64,000 bases of DNA from Streptomyces pluripotens (GTDB taxonomy: Bacteria > Actinomycetota > Actinomycetes > Streptomycetales > Streptomycetaceae): assembly GCF_000802245.2 (NCBI RefSeq), contig NZ_CP021080.1:2170001-2234000 (forward strand), written 5' to 3'. The translations under genes and the position numbers were made by a program. Positions within the stretch are counted from its first letter, which is position 1. The number at the start of each line of letters is the position of its first letter. The notes below the pieces were generated by a model. That model did no database searches. It was not told where the DNA came from and was given only the letters and a program-made list of their open reading frames with translations. Below are positions 53,095 through 62,236 of this stretch, one piece after another.

Positions 53095-54291
53095 TTATGC
53101 CGACATGGGGCGCTGTACCTTGATCGACTGCAGTAGCCCCACAGCTATCCACACCGCAAACATCGAGGATCCTCCGTATGACACGAAGGGCAGCGGAAGG
53201 CCGGTGACCGGCATGATGCCGAGTGTCATGCCGATGTTCTCGAAGGACTGGAAGGCGAACCACGCGACGATCCCGGCAGCGACGATCGTCCCGTACAGCC
53301 CGGTGGAGTCACGTGCTATCCGGCAGGCACGCCACAGGATGAGGCCGATCAGGAAAATGATGGTGCCAGCGCCGACGAAGCCCAGTTCCTCCCCCGCGAC
53401 GGTGAAGACGAAGTCGGTCTGCTGCTCGGGGACGAACTGGCCGGTGGTCTGCGAGCCGTGGAAGAGTCCTTCTCCCATCAACCCGCCGGAGCCGATGGCG
53501 ATGCGGGCCTGGTTGGTGTTGTACCCGACGCCCGAGGGATCCAGGTCCGGGTTGGCGAAGGCGGCGAAGCGGTTGATCTGGTACTGGTCCAGGACGTGCA
53601 GCTGCCAGATGGCGACGCAGCCGAGGACGCCGGCGGTGAGCAGGCCGAAGATCCAGCGGTTGGAGGCTCCGGAGGCGAGCAGCACGCCCAGGATGATCGC
53701 CACCATGGCCAGCACCGAGCCGAGGTCGGGCATGAGCAGCAGGACCAGGATCGGCACGGTGGCCAGACCCAGGGACTGCATCACGGTTCGGTGGTCGGGG
53801 TACGGATTGTCACCCGCGTCCACCCGGGCGGCCAGCAGCATGGCCATGCCCAGGATGATCGCCACCTTGAGGAACTCGGCGGGCTGGAGCGAGAAGCCAC
53901 CGATGACGAGCCAGTTGCGCTGACCGTTGATGGTCGCACCGAGCGGGGTGAGGACCACCAGCGCGAGAAGTACCGACAGGCCGTAGAGGACGGGCACGGC
54001 GTTGCGCAGGGCGCGGTGGCCAAGCCAGATGGTGGCGATCATCAGGGCGAGGCCGATGCCGAGGTTCATCAGGTGCCGGAACAGGAAGAAATACGGGTCG
54101 CCCTGGTTGATCGCGGTGCGGTTGCGGGTCGCCGAGAACACCAGCAGGGAGCCCAGCAGTGACAGGGCGGTGGCCGCGAAGAGTATCGGCCAGTCGAGCC
54201 GGCGGGTCAGAGAGTCGCGGGCGAAGATCCTGGTCCAGCCGGACCGCTCGGGGCCGTACCTGGAGACGGAGAAGCTGTTCGCGCCGGTCAT
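53095..54291 (-). CDS. rodA: SEDS-family peptidoglycan glycosyltransferase RodA
   Basis: 398 residues with about ten hydrophobic segments. SEDS landmarks are NGQRNWLVIGGFSLQPAEFL, PDLGSVL, QTDFVFTVAGEELGFVG and LPLPFVSYGGSSM. It partners with PBP2 (mrdA), whose 3' end overlaps its start by 4 bp. In Streptomyces the mre cluster mainly serves spore-wall synthesis. Confidence 0.96.
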   Translation of the reverse strand: MTGANSFSVSRYGPERSGWTRIFARDSLTRRLDWPILFAATALSLLGSLLVFSATRNRTAINQGDPYFFLFRHLMNLGIGLALMIATIWLGHRALRNAVPVLYGLSVLLALVVLTPLGATINGQRNWLVIGGFSLQPAEFLKVAIILGMAMLLAARVDAGDNPYPDHRTVMQSLGLATVPILVLLLMPDLGSVLAMVAIILGVLLASGASNRWIFGLLTAGVLGCVAIWQLHVLDQYQINRFAAFANPDLDPSGVGYNTNQARIAIGSGGLMGEGLFHGSQTTGQFVPEQQTDFVFTVAGEELGFVGAGTIIFLIGLILWRACRIARDSTGLYGTIVAAGIVAWFAFQSFENIGMTLGIMPVTGLPLPFVSYGGSSMFAVWIAVGLLQSIKVQRPMSA

Positions 54292-56549
54292 GAGGGCATC
54301 CTCCGGCTTCCCCTCCTGCGGTTCCTGCGTGACCGCCGACGGGTGTTGCGGTTGCCCGTGCTGGGCGAGGCCGTGGTGGCGGGCGGCTGCGGGGTGTCCC
54401 CGTTGGTGGGGTTGTCCTTCTGGGCCGCCTCGGCGTCCTTGGCCGGGTCGCCGGTCATCTTCGGGGCGGCGATCGTGCCGTCCGTGCGGACCTTCGGCAA
54501 GCCCTTCTGCGGGTGGGGCAGCAGCGCCTTCTTGTTGTCGATGGAACCGTCGCTCCGGACGCCGTAAAGGGCACTGTAGATGTTGCGCACGGCCTCACCG
54601 GAGGCCCCGGAACCCGTACCGGCCTGGGAGATCGTCATGATCACCGTGTAGTCCTTGGAGTAGGTGGCCAGCCAGGACGTGGTCTGCTTGCCCCAGACCT
54701 CGGCCGTACCCGTCTTGGCGTGCAGCGGGATCTTGTCCTGCGGCCAGCCGCCGAACTTCCAGGCGGCCGTACCACGGGTGATGACGCCCGCGAAGGCCTG
54801 GTCCATGCCCTTGATGGTGGCCTGGCTGACCGGCAGCCTGCCGCGCTTCCTGGGCTTGATCTCCCGCACGGTCTTTCCGTCGGCGCTGATGATCGCCTTG
54901 CCGATCGTCGGCTTGTACATGGTGCCGCCGTTGGCGACGGCGCCGTAGATCACGGCCTCCTGGATCGGTGTGACGAGGGTGTCGCCCTGGCCGATGGAGT
55001 AGTTGATCTCGTCACCCTCGCGCATTTTGTTGCCTTCGAGGCAGTTCTCGTAGGCGATCTTCTGGACGTAGGTGCCGTCCTTCTTGCCGCTCTTGCACCA
55101 GGCGTCCTTGTTGGCCTTCCAGTAGCTCTCCTTCCACTGGCGGTCGGGGACACGGCCGGTGACCTCGTTGGGCAGGTCGACGCCGGTCTCGCTACCGAGG
55201 CCGAACAGGTGGGCGGTCGTGAAGAAGTAGTCTTTCGGCTGACCCTTCTTGGGGTTGATGCCGCCGTCCTTCTTCCACTCCTTGTCGGCGAGGCCGTAGA
55301 ACACGGTGTCGCAGGAGACCTCCAGGGCGCGGCCGAGGGAGATGTCGCCGAAGTTCTCCCCTTCGAAGTTCCTGAAGACCTGGCTGCCCACGGAGTACGA
55401 ACTGGTGCAGGGGTAGCGGCCGTCGAACGGGTAGCCGGCTCTGACCGCGGCGGACGTGGAGACCACCTTGAAGGTCGAGCCGGGTGCAGCCTGGCCCTGT
55501 ATGGCCCGGTTGAGGAGCGGGTAGTTGGAACCCTTGCCGGTGAGGGCCTTGTAGTCCTTGGCTGAGATACCGCCGACCCATACGTTCGGGTCGTACGTCG
55601 GCGCGGAGGCCATGGCGACGATCCGGCCGGTCTTGGCCTCCATGACGACGACGGCGCCCGAGTCCGCCTTGTAGTTCTCGCCGGTGATGCTGTCGAACTG
55701 CTGGCGGGCGGTCTTCATCGCCTTGTCCAGCTCGTACTCGGCGACCCGCTGGACGCGCGAGTCGATGCTGGTGACCAGGTTGGAGCCGGCCTCGGCGGGG
55801 TCGGACTTGGCCTTGCCGATCACACGGCCGAGGTTGTCCACCTCGTAGCGGGTGACGCCGGCCTTGCCGCGCAGGTCCTTGTCGTACTCACGCTCCAGGC
55901 CGGAGCGGCCGACCACGTCGGAGCGCAGATAGGGGGAGTCGGTGTCCTTGGCCTTCTGGATCTCGTCGTCGGTGACGGGTGAGAGGTAGCCGAGCACCTG
56001 CGCTGTGTTGGACTTGCCGGGGCCCGGGTAGCGGCGCACGGCCTCGGGTTCGGCGGTGATGCCGGGGAAGTCCTCGGAGCGTTCACGGATCTGCAGGGCC
56101 TGCTTCGGGGTTGCCTCGTCGGTGATGGGGATCGGCTGGTAGGGCGAGCCGTTCCAGCAGGGCTGGGGGGTCTTGGCGTCGCACAGCCGGACTCGCTGTA
56201 TGACCTCCTCGGGCTTCATGCCGAGGATGCCGGCTAGCTTGGTCAGGACCGCCTTGCCGTTGTCCTTCTGTTTGAGCAGGTCGGTGCGGGAGGCGGAGAC
56301 CACGAGCCGGGTCTCGTTGTCGGCGAGGGGTACGCCACGGGCGTCCAGGATGTCACCGCGTACGGCGGGCTGGACGACCTGCTGGACGTGGTTGCCGGAG
56401 GCCTTCCTCTGGTACTCGGCGCCCTCCCGGATCTGCAGGTACCACAGCCGGGCGCCGAGCGTGCCGAGCAGGGAGAGGACGAGGATCTGAATCACTACGA
56501 GCCGGATCTGGACGCGTGGGGTCCGGCCGGTCTCGGGAATGTTGGTCAC
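54288..56549 (-). CDS. mrdA: Penicillin-binding protein 2 (class B transpeptidase)
   Basis: 753 residues. One N-terminal transmembrane helix (about 15-35), then the PBP dimerisation domain, and a transpeptidase domain with STFK (358-361), SCD as the SxN motif (412-414) and KTGT (612-615). The C-terminus is a Pro/Thr/Arg-rich tail (about 690-753). It cross-links peptidoglycan with RodA under MreBCD control. The 4-bp overlap with rodA indicates coupled expression. Confidence 0.96.
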   Translation of the reverse strand: MTNIPETGRTPRVQIRLVVIQILVLSLLGTLGARLWYLQIREGAEYQRKASGNHVQQVVQPAVRGDILDARGVPLADNETRLVVSASRTDLLKQKDNGKAVLTKLAGILGMKPEEVIQRVRLCDAKTPQPCWNGSPYQPIPITDEATPKQALQIRERSEDFPGITAEPEAVRRYPGPGKSNTAQVLGYLSPVTDDEIQKAKDTDSPYLRSDVVGRSGLEREYDKDLRGKAGVTRYEVDNLGRVIGKAKSDPAEAGSNLVTSIDSRVQRVAEYELDKAMKTARQQFDSITGENYKADSGAVVVMEAKTGRIVAMASAPTYDPNVWVGGISAKDYKALTGKGSNYPLLNRAIQGQAAPGSTFKVVSTSAAVRAGYPFDGRYPCTSSYSVGSQVFRNFEGENFGDISLGRALEVSCDTVFYGLADKEWKKDGGINPKKGQPKDYFFTTAHLFGLGSETGVDLPNEVTGRVPDRQWKESYWKANKDAWCKSGKKDGTYVQKIAYENCLEGNKMREGDEINYSIGQGDTLVTPIQEAVIYGAVANGGTMYKPTIGKAIISADGKTVREIKPRKRGRLPVSQATIKGMDQAFAGVITRGTAAWKFGGWPQDKIPLHAKTGTAEVWGKQTTSWLATYSKDYTVIMTISQAGTGSGASGEAVRNIYSALYGVRSDGSIDNKKALLPHPQKGLPKVRTDGTIAAPKMTGDPAKDAEAAQKDNPTNGDTPQPPATTASPSTGNRNTRRRSRRNRRRGSRRMPS

Positions 56550-56663
56550 TGCGGTTGCCCCCCTCTCAGTGCGCGGATGTGTCGGCGTGTACGGATGATG
56601 AACGACCAGCCTGTGAGGTCGCGTTCCGTGAAGGTTGCCCCGTTCGGGTGAACTCGCCCGGAC

Positions 56664-57341
56664 TCACAGCCGCTTGACCCCCTTGATCCGGCCGACCCGG
56701 GCGGAGCGGCTGCGAGCCTTGGCCTTCAGGGCGCCGAGGCCGCCGCGCTGGGAACCGATGCGCAGACCGGTCCCGGAGGAGAGCCAACCGGACGAGATGT
56801 CGCCGGACTTGGCGGAGGGACCGCTCTCGGTGAGCGGATCGTTGTCGGCCCGGCGGGCCAGCCACATGATCGCGGGTACCACGAACGGGGCGAGCAGCAG
56901 GTCGTACAGGGCGGCCGAGAAGAGCAGGCTGGGCAGGCCGACGTGACGGGCGGCGGTGTCTCCGACCAGGGCGCCCACGCCGGCGTACAGCAGTGTGGAG
57001 CCGACGGCGGCGGCGACCACGACCGTCATCGGGCCGGTCGCCGACTTCAGGCGGCCGTTCTCGGGTTTGACGAGGCCAGCGAAGTAGCCCGTGACGCACA
57101 GGACGAGCGCGTAGCGGCCGGCCGCGTGGTCCGCGGGCGGGGCGAGGTCGGCGAGGAGTCCCGCACCGAAGCCGATGAGGGCGCCGCCGACGTGGCCGTA
57201 CACCATCGCCAGACCGAGGACGGTGAGCAGCAGCAGGTCGGGAACGGCACCCGGCAGGTGCAGGCGGGCGAGGACGCTCACCTGGATCACCAGGGCCACG
57301 ACGACCAGCGCGGTGGAGAGCAGGATCCGGTTGACACGCAT
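56664..57341 (-). CDS. mreD: Rod shape-determining protein MreD
   Basis: 225 residues with about five membrane helices (ILLSTALVVVALVIQVSVLA, DLLLLTVLGLAMVYG, GGALIGFGAGLLADLAPPAD, ALVLCVTGYFAGL). The basic C-terminal tail is longer than usual. It is 13 bp downstream of mreC. Confidence 0.93.
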   Translation of the reverse strand: MRVNRILLSTALVVVALVIQVSVLARLHLPGAVPDLLLLTVLGLAMVYGHVGGALIGFGAGLLADLAPPADHAAGRYALVLCVTGYFAGLVKPENGRLKSATGPMTVVVAAAVGSTLLYAGVGALVGDTAARHVGLPSLLFSAALYDLLLAPFVVPAIMWLARRADNDPLTESGPSAKSGDISSGWLSSGTGLRIGSQRGGLGALKAKARSRSARVGRIKGVKRL

Positions 57342-57354
57342 GGGAAGTCAGCTC

Positions 57355-58290
57355 CTACTGCTGCGCTTGCTGCTGGCCGTCGGCGGGGGGTGTGACCGTG
57401 ACGGTCACCGTCGGCGTCGGGACCGGCTTGGGCTTGGCCGGGAGGACGGTGTCACGGGGGTCCTTCTTCGGGGCCTCGACGACGACACCGACGATGTCCA
57501 GCTTGGTGAAACTGACGTACGGGGTGACGTAGAGGGTGCGGGTGAGGCCGCCGCCGGAGGGGTCGACCCGGGAGACCACGCCGACCGGGACTCCGGGCAC
57601 GAACGGCTTGTCGGCCTGCGAGCCGAAGGTGACGAGCCGGTCGCCCTTCTTGACGTCGGCCTTGCCGTTCAGCAGTTCGACCCGGAGCGGGCGGTCGCCC
57701 TGTCCGGAGGCGAAGCCGAGTTCGTCGCTGGCCTCCATGCGGGTACCGACGGTGAAGTCGGGGTCGTTGGCGAGCAGCACGGTGGCGGTTTCCGGGCCGA
57801 CCGTGGTGATCCGGCCGACCAGTCCGTCGCCGTTGAGGACGGTCATGTCCCGTTTGATTCCGTCGCGGGCGCCGACGTCGATGGTGACGGTCCAGGAGAA
57901 GCCCTGTGCAGACCCTATGGCGATGACTTGGGCGCCCTTGATGCCGTACTGGCCTTCACCAGCGATCTTGAGCATCTTGTCGAGCTGCTTGAGGCGGCTG
58001 CGGTTGCGGTCGTCGCTGCCGAGCTTCGCCTTGAGGGCCGCGTTCTCCTTCTCCAGGGCGGCGAGGCGGTCGTGCCGGCTGCCGGAGTCACGGATCGCGG
58101 AGACGGCGTTGCCGACCGGGTCGACCGCCGAGGCCAGTCCGTTCTCGACCGGGCCGAACACCGCTGCTGCGGCCTGCCGGGCACCGTCGACCGGAGAATT
58201 CCGGCCCCCGCGGATGTCCACCGTGATCAGCGCGAACGCGACGGCAATCAGCAGGACCAGGAGCAGCCGGCTCTCTTTCGTGTCCCTCAC
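57355..58290 (-). CDS. mreC: Rod shape-determining protein MreC
   Basis: 311 residues: an N-terminal transmembrane helix (LLLVLLIAVAFALITVDIRG), a coiled coil (about 70-95, HDRLAALEKENAALKAKLG), and the paired beta-barrel domain (VLNGDGLVGRITTVGPETAT, KKGDRLVTFGSQADKPFVPG). A Pro/Thr/Val-rich tail is typical of Streptomyces. It scaffolds PBP2 in the periplasm-like space. Confidence 0.95.
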   Translation of the reverse strand: MRDTKESRLLLVLLIAVAFALITVDIRGGRNSPVDGARQAAAAVFGPVENGLASAVDPVGNAVSAIRDSGSRHDRLAALEKENAALKAKLGSDDRNRSRLKQLDKMLKIAGEGQYGIKGAQVIAIGSAQGFSWTVTIDVGARDGIKRDMTVLNGDGLVGRITTVGPETATVLLANDPDFTVGTRMEASDELGFASGQGDRPLRVELLNGKADVKKGDRLVTFGSQADKPFVPGVPVGVVSRVDPSGGGLTRTLYVTPYVSFTKLDIVGVVVEAPKKDPRDTVLPAKPKPVPTPTVTVTVTPPADGQQQAQQ

Positions 58291-58406
58291 GTGCGGCGGC
58301 CGTGCCCTTCCTCAGTAGGAAATCGGGAGCCCCCCAGCGGTCGCAATCGGCGAATCGCGAAACCGAGGAGCCCATTTGGGGAGCTTCTGCCTCTATATCA
58401 ACGATC

Positions 58407-58439
58407 CGCCGTACGAGAGGAGTGTGTCTCGTACGGCGG
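58407..58439 (-). terminator. Strong hairpin between mreB and mreC
   Basis: A 13-bp perfect stem CCGCCGTACGAGA (58407-58419) pairs with TCTCGTACGGCGG (58427-58439), loop GGAGTGT. There is no T-tract on the minus-strand side, so it may act as a partial terminator or mRNA processing site that sets mreB above mreCD expression. Confidence 0.65.
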
Positions 58440-58454
58440 AATCGAAGAGTTACG

Positions 58455-59474
58455 TCATCTGCGGGGCTGGGCGTCCAGGACCTGCTGCAGTGCCTCGAAC
58501 TCCTCGACGCACTTGCCGGATCCGAGTGCGACGCTGTCCAGCGGGTCCTCGGCGATGTGGATCGGCATGCCGGTCTCCCGCCGCAACCGCTCGTCCAGTC
58601 CGCGCAGCAACGCGCCGCCGCCGGTCAGAACGATTCCTCTGTCCATGATGTCGCCGGACAGCTCGGGCGGGCACTTGTCGAGGGTCGTCTTGACCGCGTC
58701 CACGATCGCGTTGACCGGCTCCTCGATCGCCTTGCGGACTTCGGCGGCCGAGATGACGACGGTCTTGGGCAGCCCGGAGACCAGGTCCCGGCCGCGGACT
58801 TCGGTGTGCTCGTCGGTGTCGAGGTCGTACGCCGAACCGATCGTGATCTTGATCTGTTCGGCCGTGCGCTCACCCAGCAGAAGGCTGTATTCCTTCTTGA
58901 TGTACTGGATGATCGCGTTGTCCAGTTCGTCGCCCGCGACGCGGATGGACTGGGCGGTGACGATGCCGCCAAGCGAGATGACCGCGACCTCCGTGGTGCC
59001 GCCACCGATGTCCACCACCATGTTGCCCGTGGCCTCATGGACCGGCAGACCGGAGCCGATGGCGGCTGCCATGGGCTCCTCGATGATGTGCACCTGGCGG
59101 GCACCGGCCTGGGAGGACGCCTCGATGACCGCGCGGCGCTCGACGCCCGTGATGCCCGAGGGCACGCAGACGACGACCCGCGGCCGGGCGAGATAGCGCC
59201 GCTTGTGGATCTTCAGGATGAAGTAGCGGAGCATCCGCTCGGTGATCTCGAAGTCGGCGATCACGCCGTCCTTCAACGGGCGGACGGCCACGATGTTGCC
59301 CGGCGTCCGGCCGATCATCTTCTTGGCTTCGGCACCGACCGCGAGGATCCCACCGGTGTTGGTGTTGATCGCGACGACGGACGGTTCGTTGAGTACGATC
59401 CCGCGACCCCTGACGTACACCAGCGTGTTGGCGGTCCCGAGGTCGACAGCCATGTCACGGCCGATGAACGACAT
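58455..59474 (-). CDS. mreB: Actin-like cytoskeletal protein MreB
   Basis: 339 residues from ATG 59474 ([20 protein letters not shown]), with GGGGAA just upstream; ATG 59486 is an alternative. Phosphate-1 DLGTANTLV, phosphate-2 [20 protein letters not shown] and adenosine-binding [20 protein letters not shown] segments are all present. It organises lateral or spore-wall synthesis. Confidence 0.97.
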   Translation of the reverse strand: MSFIGRDMAVDLGTANTLVYVRGRGIVLNEPSVVAINTNTGGILAVGAEAKKMIGRTPGNIVAVRPLKDGVIADFEITERMLRYFILKIHKRRYLARPRVVVCVPSGITGVERRAVIEASSQAGARQVHIIEEPMAAAIGSGLPVHEATGNMVVDIGGGTTEVAVISLGGIVTAQSIRVAGDELDNAIIQYIKKEYSLLLGERTAEQIKITIGSAYDLDTDEHTEVRGRDLVSGLPKTVVISAAEVRKAIEEPVNAIVDAVKTTLDKCPPELSGDIMDRGIVLTGGGALLRGLDERLRRETGMPIHIAEDPLDSVALGSGKCVEEFEALQQVLDAQPRR

Positions 59475-59746
59475 TGAGTTCCCCATCCGGATTCATCTGG
59501 CCTTCCCGAGCTTTGAGGACATGTCAGGACGGCGAGGCGGGTGCTGTGACGTGAAGGGTTCCATCGTAAACGGGCCTGCACGAACACTGCGCGAGGGTCT
59601 CCGCCATTGTCACCAGATGGCGGGCCACCTCGCTTGTGGAGACGGGCGTTCGGGGAGGCTCGTTCCCTCGATCGCCGGTACTCCTAGCAGAAGACGGAGG
59701 TCAGTGAGCCGCGCCCGCCGGACGCTCCGTCTCGACTGCCGCGAAG

Positions 59747-60160
59747 TTAGGCGCGGCCGGGGAAGAAGATCTTCACCTCGCGCTCGGCGGACTCCTCGGA
59801 GTCGGAGGCGTGGATCAGGTTCTCTCGCACGATGACGCCGTAGTCGCCGCGGATCGAACCGGGGGCGGCGGCGATCGGGTCGGTCGGGCCGGCCAGCTGG
59901 CGTACCCCCTCGATGACCCGCTCGCCCTCCACGATCAGGGCGACGACCGGGCCGGAGGACATGAACTCGACCAGCGGCTCGTAGAACGGCTTGCCAACGT
60001 GCTCGGCGTAGTGCTGCTCCAGCGTGGCGCGGTCCAGGGTGCGCAGCTCCAGCGCGGTGATCTGCCAGCCGGCCTTGCGCTCGATACGGCTGACGATCTC
60101 GCCGGTCAAGCCCCGACGGACGGCGTCGGGCTTGAGGAGGACGAGGGTGCGCTGGCTCAC
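59747..60160 (-). CDS. ndk: Nucleoside diphosphate kinase
   Basis: 137 residues, normal length. RTLVLLKPDAVRRGL and the active-site His in NLIHASDSEESAEREVKIFF are present. It equalises NTP/dNTP pools. Located between the DUF4233 gene and mreB; the 272-bp gap toward mreB should carry the mreB promoters. Confidence 0.97.
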   Translation of the reverse strand: MSQRTLVLLKPDAVRRGLTGEIVSRIERKAGWQITALELRTLDRATLEQHYAEHVGKPFYEPLVEFMSSGPVVALIVEGERVIEGVRQLAGPTDPIAAAPGSIRGDYGVIVRENLIHASDSEESAEREVKIFFPGRA

Positions 60161-60263
60161 GGAAGGCTCCTTACGCGACGGGCGTGTGCGGTGTAACGAG
60201 GTTACAGGGCGTGTCGGGGAGCCCGTTACACAGCGTCAGTCATAACTTTCGGCTACGACCGCG

Positions 60264-60623
60264 CTACACGGCACCGGGTGCGGAGGAGGAGTCGCGCTGG
60301 GCCGCGAAACGGGCCTTCGCCTCGTCCACTTTCCGCCCGAAGTGCACCGACGCCCACCACAGCGCCGCGAACACCGCACCCATGAAGTACATGGTCGGGA
60401 CGAAGACACCGGAGGCGATCAGCGCGATCTGCAGGGCCCAGCCGAGGGCCACCCCACCGGGGCGGGTCACCATGCCGCACAGCAGCACGCACAGCAGCAT
60501 GGCGATGCCGCTGACCAGCCAGACCGTCGACACGGACAGGCCCGGGTCCTTCATGGCGACGAGCCCGGCGAAGCCGATGATGAAGAACTCGCCGACGAGC
60601 GTGGATGCACAAAGCGTACGCAC
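60264..60623 (-). CDS. DUF4233 integral membrane protein
   Basis: 119 residues from GTG 60623, with four hydrophobic helices (LVGEFFIIGFAGLVAMKD, VSTVWLVSGIAMLLCVLLCG, VALGWALQIALIASGVFVP, YFMGAVFAALWWASVHFG). It is the usual neighbour between folC and ndk in actinomycetes and begins 7 bp after folC. Function unknown. Confidence 0.9.
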   Translation of the reverse strand: MRTLCASTLVGEFFIIGFAGLVAMKDPGLSVSTVWLVSGIAMLLCVLLCGMVTRPGGVALGWALQIALIASGVFVPTMYFMGAVFAALWWASVHFGRKVDEAKARFAAQRDSSSAPGAV

Positions 60624-60630
60624 CGGAGCC

Positions 60631-62145
60631 TCAGCCCTTCCCCAGCAGCAGCCGGGCCTCGCCCACCGTGATGACGGAACCGGTCACCAGTACGCCACCG
60701 CCGGCGTACTCGCCCTCCTCCTCGGCCAGGGTGATCGCGGCCTCCAGGGCGTCCGGCAGCCGCGGTTCGACCTGCACCCGCTCCTCGCCGAACACCTCGA
60801 CGGCGAGCGCCGCCAGCTCGTCCGTGTCCATGGCGCGGTGCGTGGAGTTCTGGGTGACGACGACCTCGGCGAAGATCGGTTCGAAGGCCTCCAGCAGCCC
60901 CCGCACGTTCTTGTCGCCGCTCGCGCCCACGACCCCGATCAGCCGGGTGAAGTCGAACGCCTCCCGCACCGCCTCCGCGGTGGCCCGGGCGCCCGCCGGG
61001 TTGTGCGCGGCGTCCAGGACGATGGTCGGAGAGCGCCGCACGACCTCAAGGCGACCCGGCGAGGACACGGACGCGAAGGCCTTGCGGACGGTGTCGATGT
61101 CCAGGGGTTCGGCGCGCTGCGCACCGACGCCGAAGAACGCCTCGACGGCGGCGAGGGCGACGGCCGCGTTGTGCGCCTGGTGAGCGCCGTGCAGCGGGAG
61201 GTACACCTCCGGGTACTCGCCGCCCAGGCCGCGCAGGGTGAGCAACTGCCCGCCGACGGCGACCTGCCGGGAGACGACCCCGAACTCCAGACCCTCGCGG
61301 GCCACCGTGGCGTCCACCTCGACGGCCTTCTTCAGCAGCACCTGCGCCGCGTCCACCGGCTGCTGGGCCAGGATGACGGTCGCATCCTGCTTGATGATGC
61401 CGCTCTTCTCTGCGGCGATCTCCGCGGGAGTCTCGCCGAGGCGGTCGGTGTGGTCCAGGTCGATGGGGGTGATCACGGCGACATCGCCGTCGATGACATT
61501 GGTGGCGTCCCAGCTGCCGCCCATGCCGACCTCGACGACGGCGACGTCGATCGGCGCGTCAGCGAAGGCCGCGTATGCCATACCGGTGAGCACCTCGAAG
61601 AAGGACAGGCGGTAGTCCTGCGCGGAGTCGACCATCTCCACGTACGGCTTGACGTCCCTGTACGTCTCGACGAACCGCTCGGCGGAGATCGCGGCGCCGT
61701 CCAGGCTGATCCGTTCGGTCACCGACTGCACGTGGGGGCTGGTGTAGCGGCCGGTGCGCAATTCGAAGGCGCCGAGCAGGGCCTCGATCATGCGGGCGGT
61801 GGAGGTCTTGCCGTTGGTTCCCGTGATGTGGATGGACGGGTACGACCGCTGCGGCTCGCCCAGCACGTCCATCAGGGCGGAGATACGGCTGACGGACGGC
61901 TCCAGTTTGGTCTCCCCCCAGCGTCCGGCCAGCTCGGTCTCGACCTCGCGCAGGGCCTTGTCGACCTCGGGATCCTCCGGCCGCGCGGGCGCATCGGCCT
62001 GCGGCGGGCCGCCCTGGGTGCGCAGGGTGCGGCTGCCCGCCTCGATCACCGCAAGGTCGGGGTCGCGGTCGGTCTCGGCCGCGACGATCTCGTCAAAGTG
62101 GTCGAGGGGGTCGGGCGTGTCACTGGTGCCGGGGTGGTCGCTCAC
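60631..62145 (-). CDS. folC: Folylpolyglutamate synthase / dihydrofolate synthase
   Basis: 504 residues from GTG 62145. The P-loop HITGTNGKTSTARMIEALLG, VEVGMGGSWDATNVI and LDAAHNPAGARATAEAVREA are Mur-ligase-family FolC motifs. A ~75-residue acidic N-terminal extension is typical of Streptomyces. It adds glutamate to dihydropteroate and folates. Downstream of valS in the same direction. Confidence 0.96.
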   Translation of the reverse strand: MSDHPGTSDTPDPLDHFDEIVAAETDRDPDLAVIEAGSRTLRTQGGPPQADAPARPEDPEVDKALREVETELAGRWGETKLEPSVSRISALMDVLGEPQRSYPSIHITGTNGKTSTARMIEALLGAFELRTGRYTSPHVQSVTERISLDGAAISAERFVETYRDVKPYVEMVDSAQDYRLSFFEVLTGMAYAAFADAPIDVAVVEVGMGGSWDATNVIDGDVAVITPIDLDHTDRLGETPAEIAAEKSGIIKQDATVILAQQPVDAAQVLLKKAVEVDATVAREGLEFGVVSRQVAVGGQLLTLRGLGGEYPEVYLPLHGAHQAHNAAVALAAVEAFFGVGAQRAEPLDIDTVRKAFASVSSPGRLEVVRRSPTIVLDAAHNPAGARATAEAVREAFDFTRLIGVVGASGDKNVRGLLEAFEPIFAEVVVTQNSTHRAMDTDELAALAVEVFGEERVQVEPRLPDALEAAITLAEEEGEYAGGGVLVTGSVITVGEARLLLGKG

Positions 62146-62173
62146 GGGGCCCAGTGTACGTACTCACGGCTGT

Positions 62174-62202
62174 GGGCCCGGCGCCTACTCCGCGCCGGGC
62201 CC
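62174..62202 (-). terminator. Terminator after valS
   Basis: An 11-bp perfect stem GGGCCCGGCGC (62174-62184) pairs with GCGCCGGGCCC (62192-62202), 35 bp past the valS stop and before folC. Confidence 0.85.
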
Positions 62203-62236
62203 GCGTTCCTCCGCGTCTGCGGGGAGCAGCTGCCGA

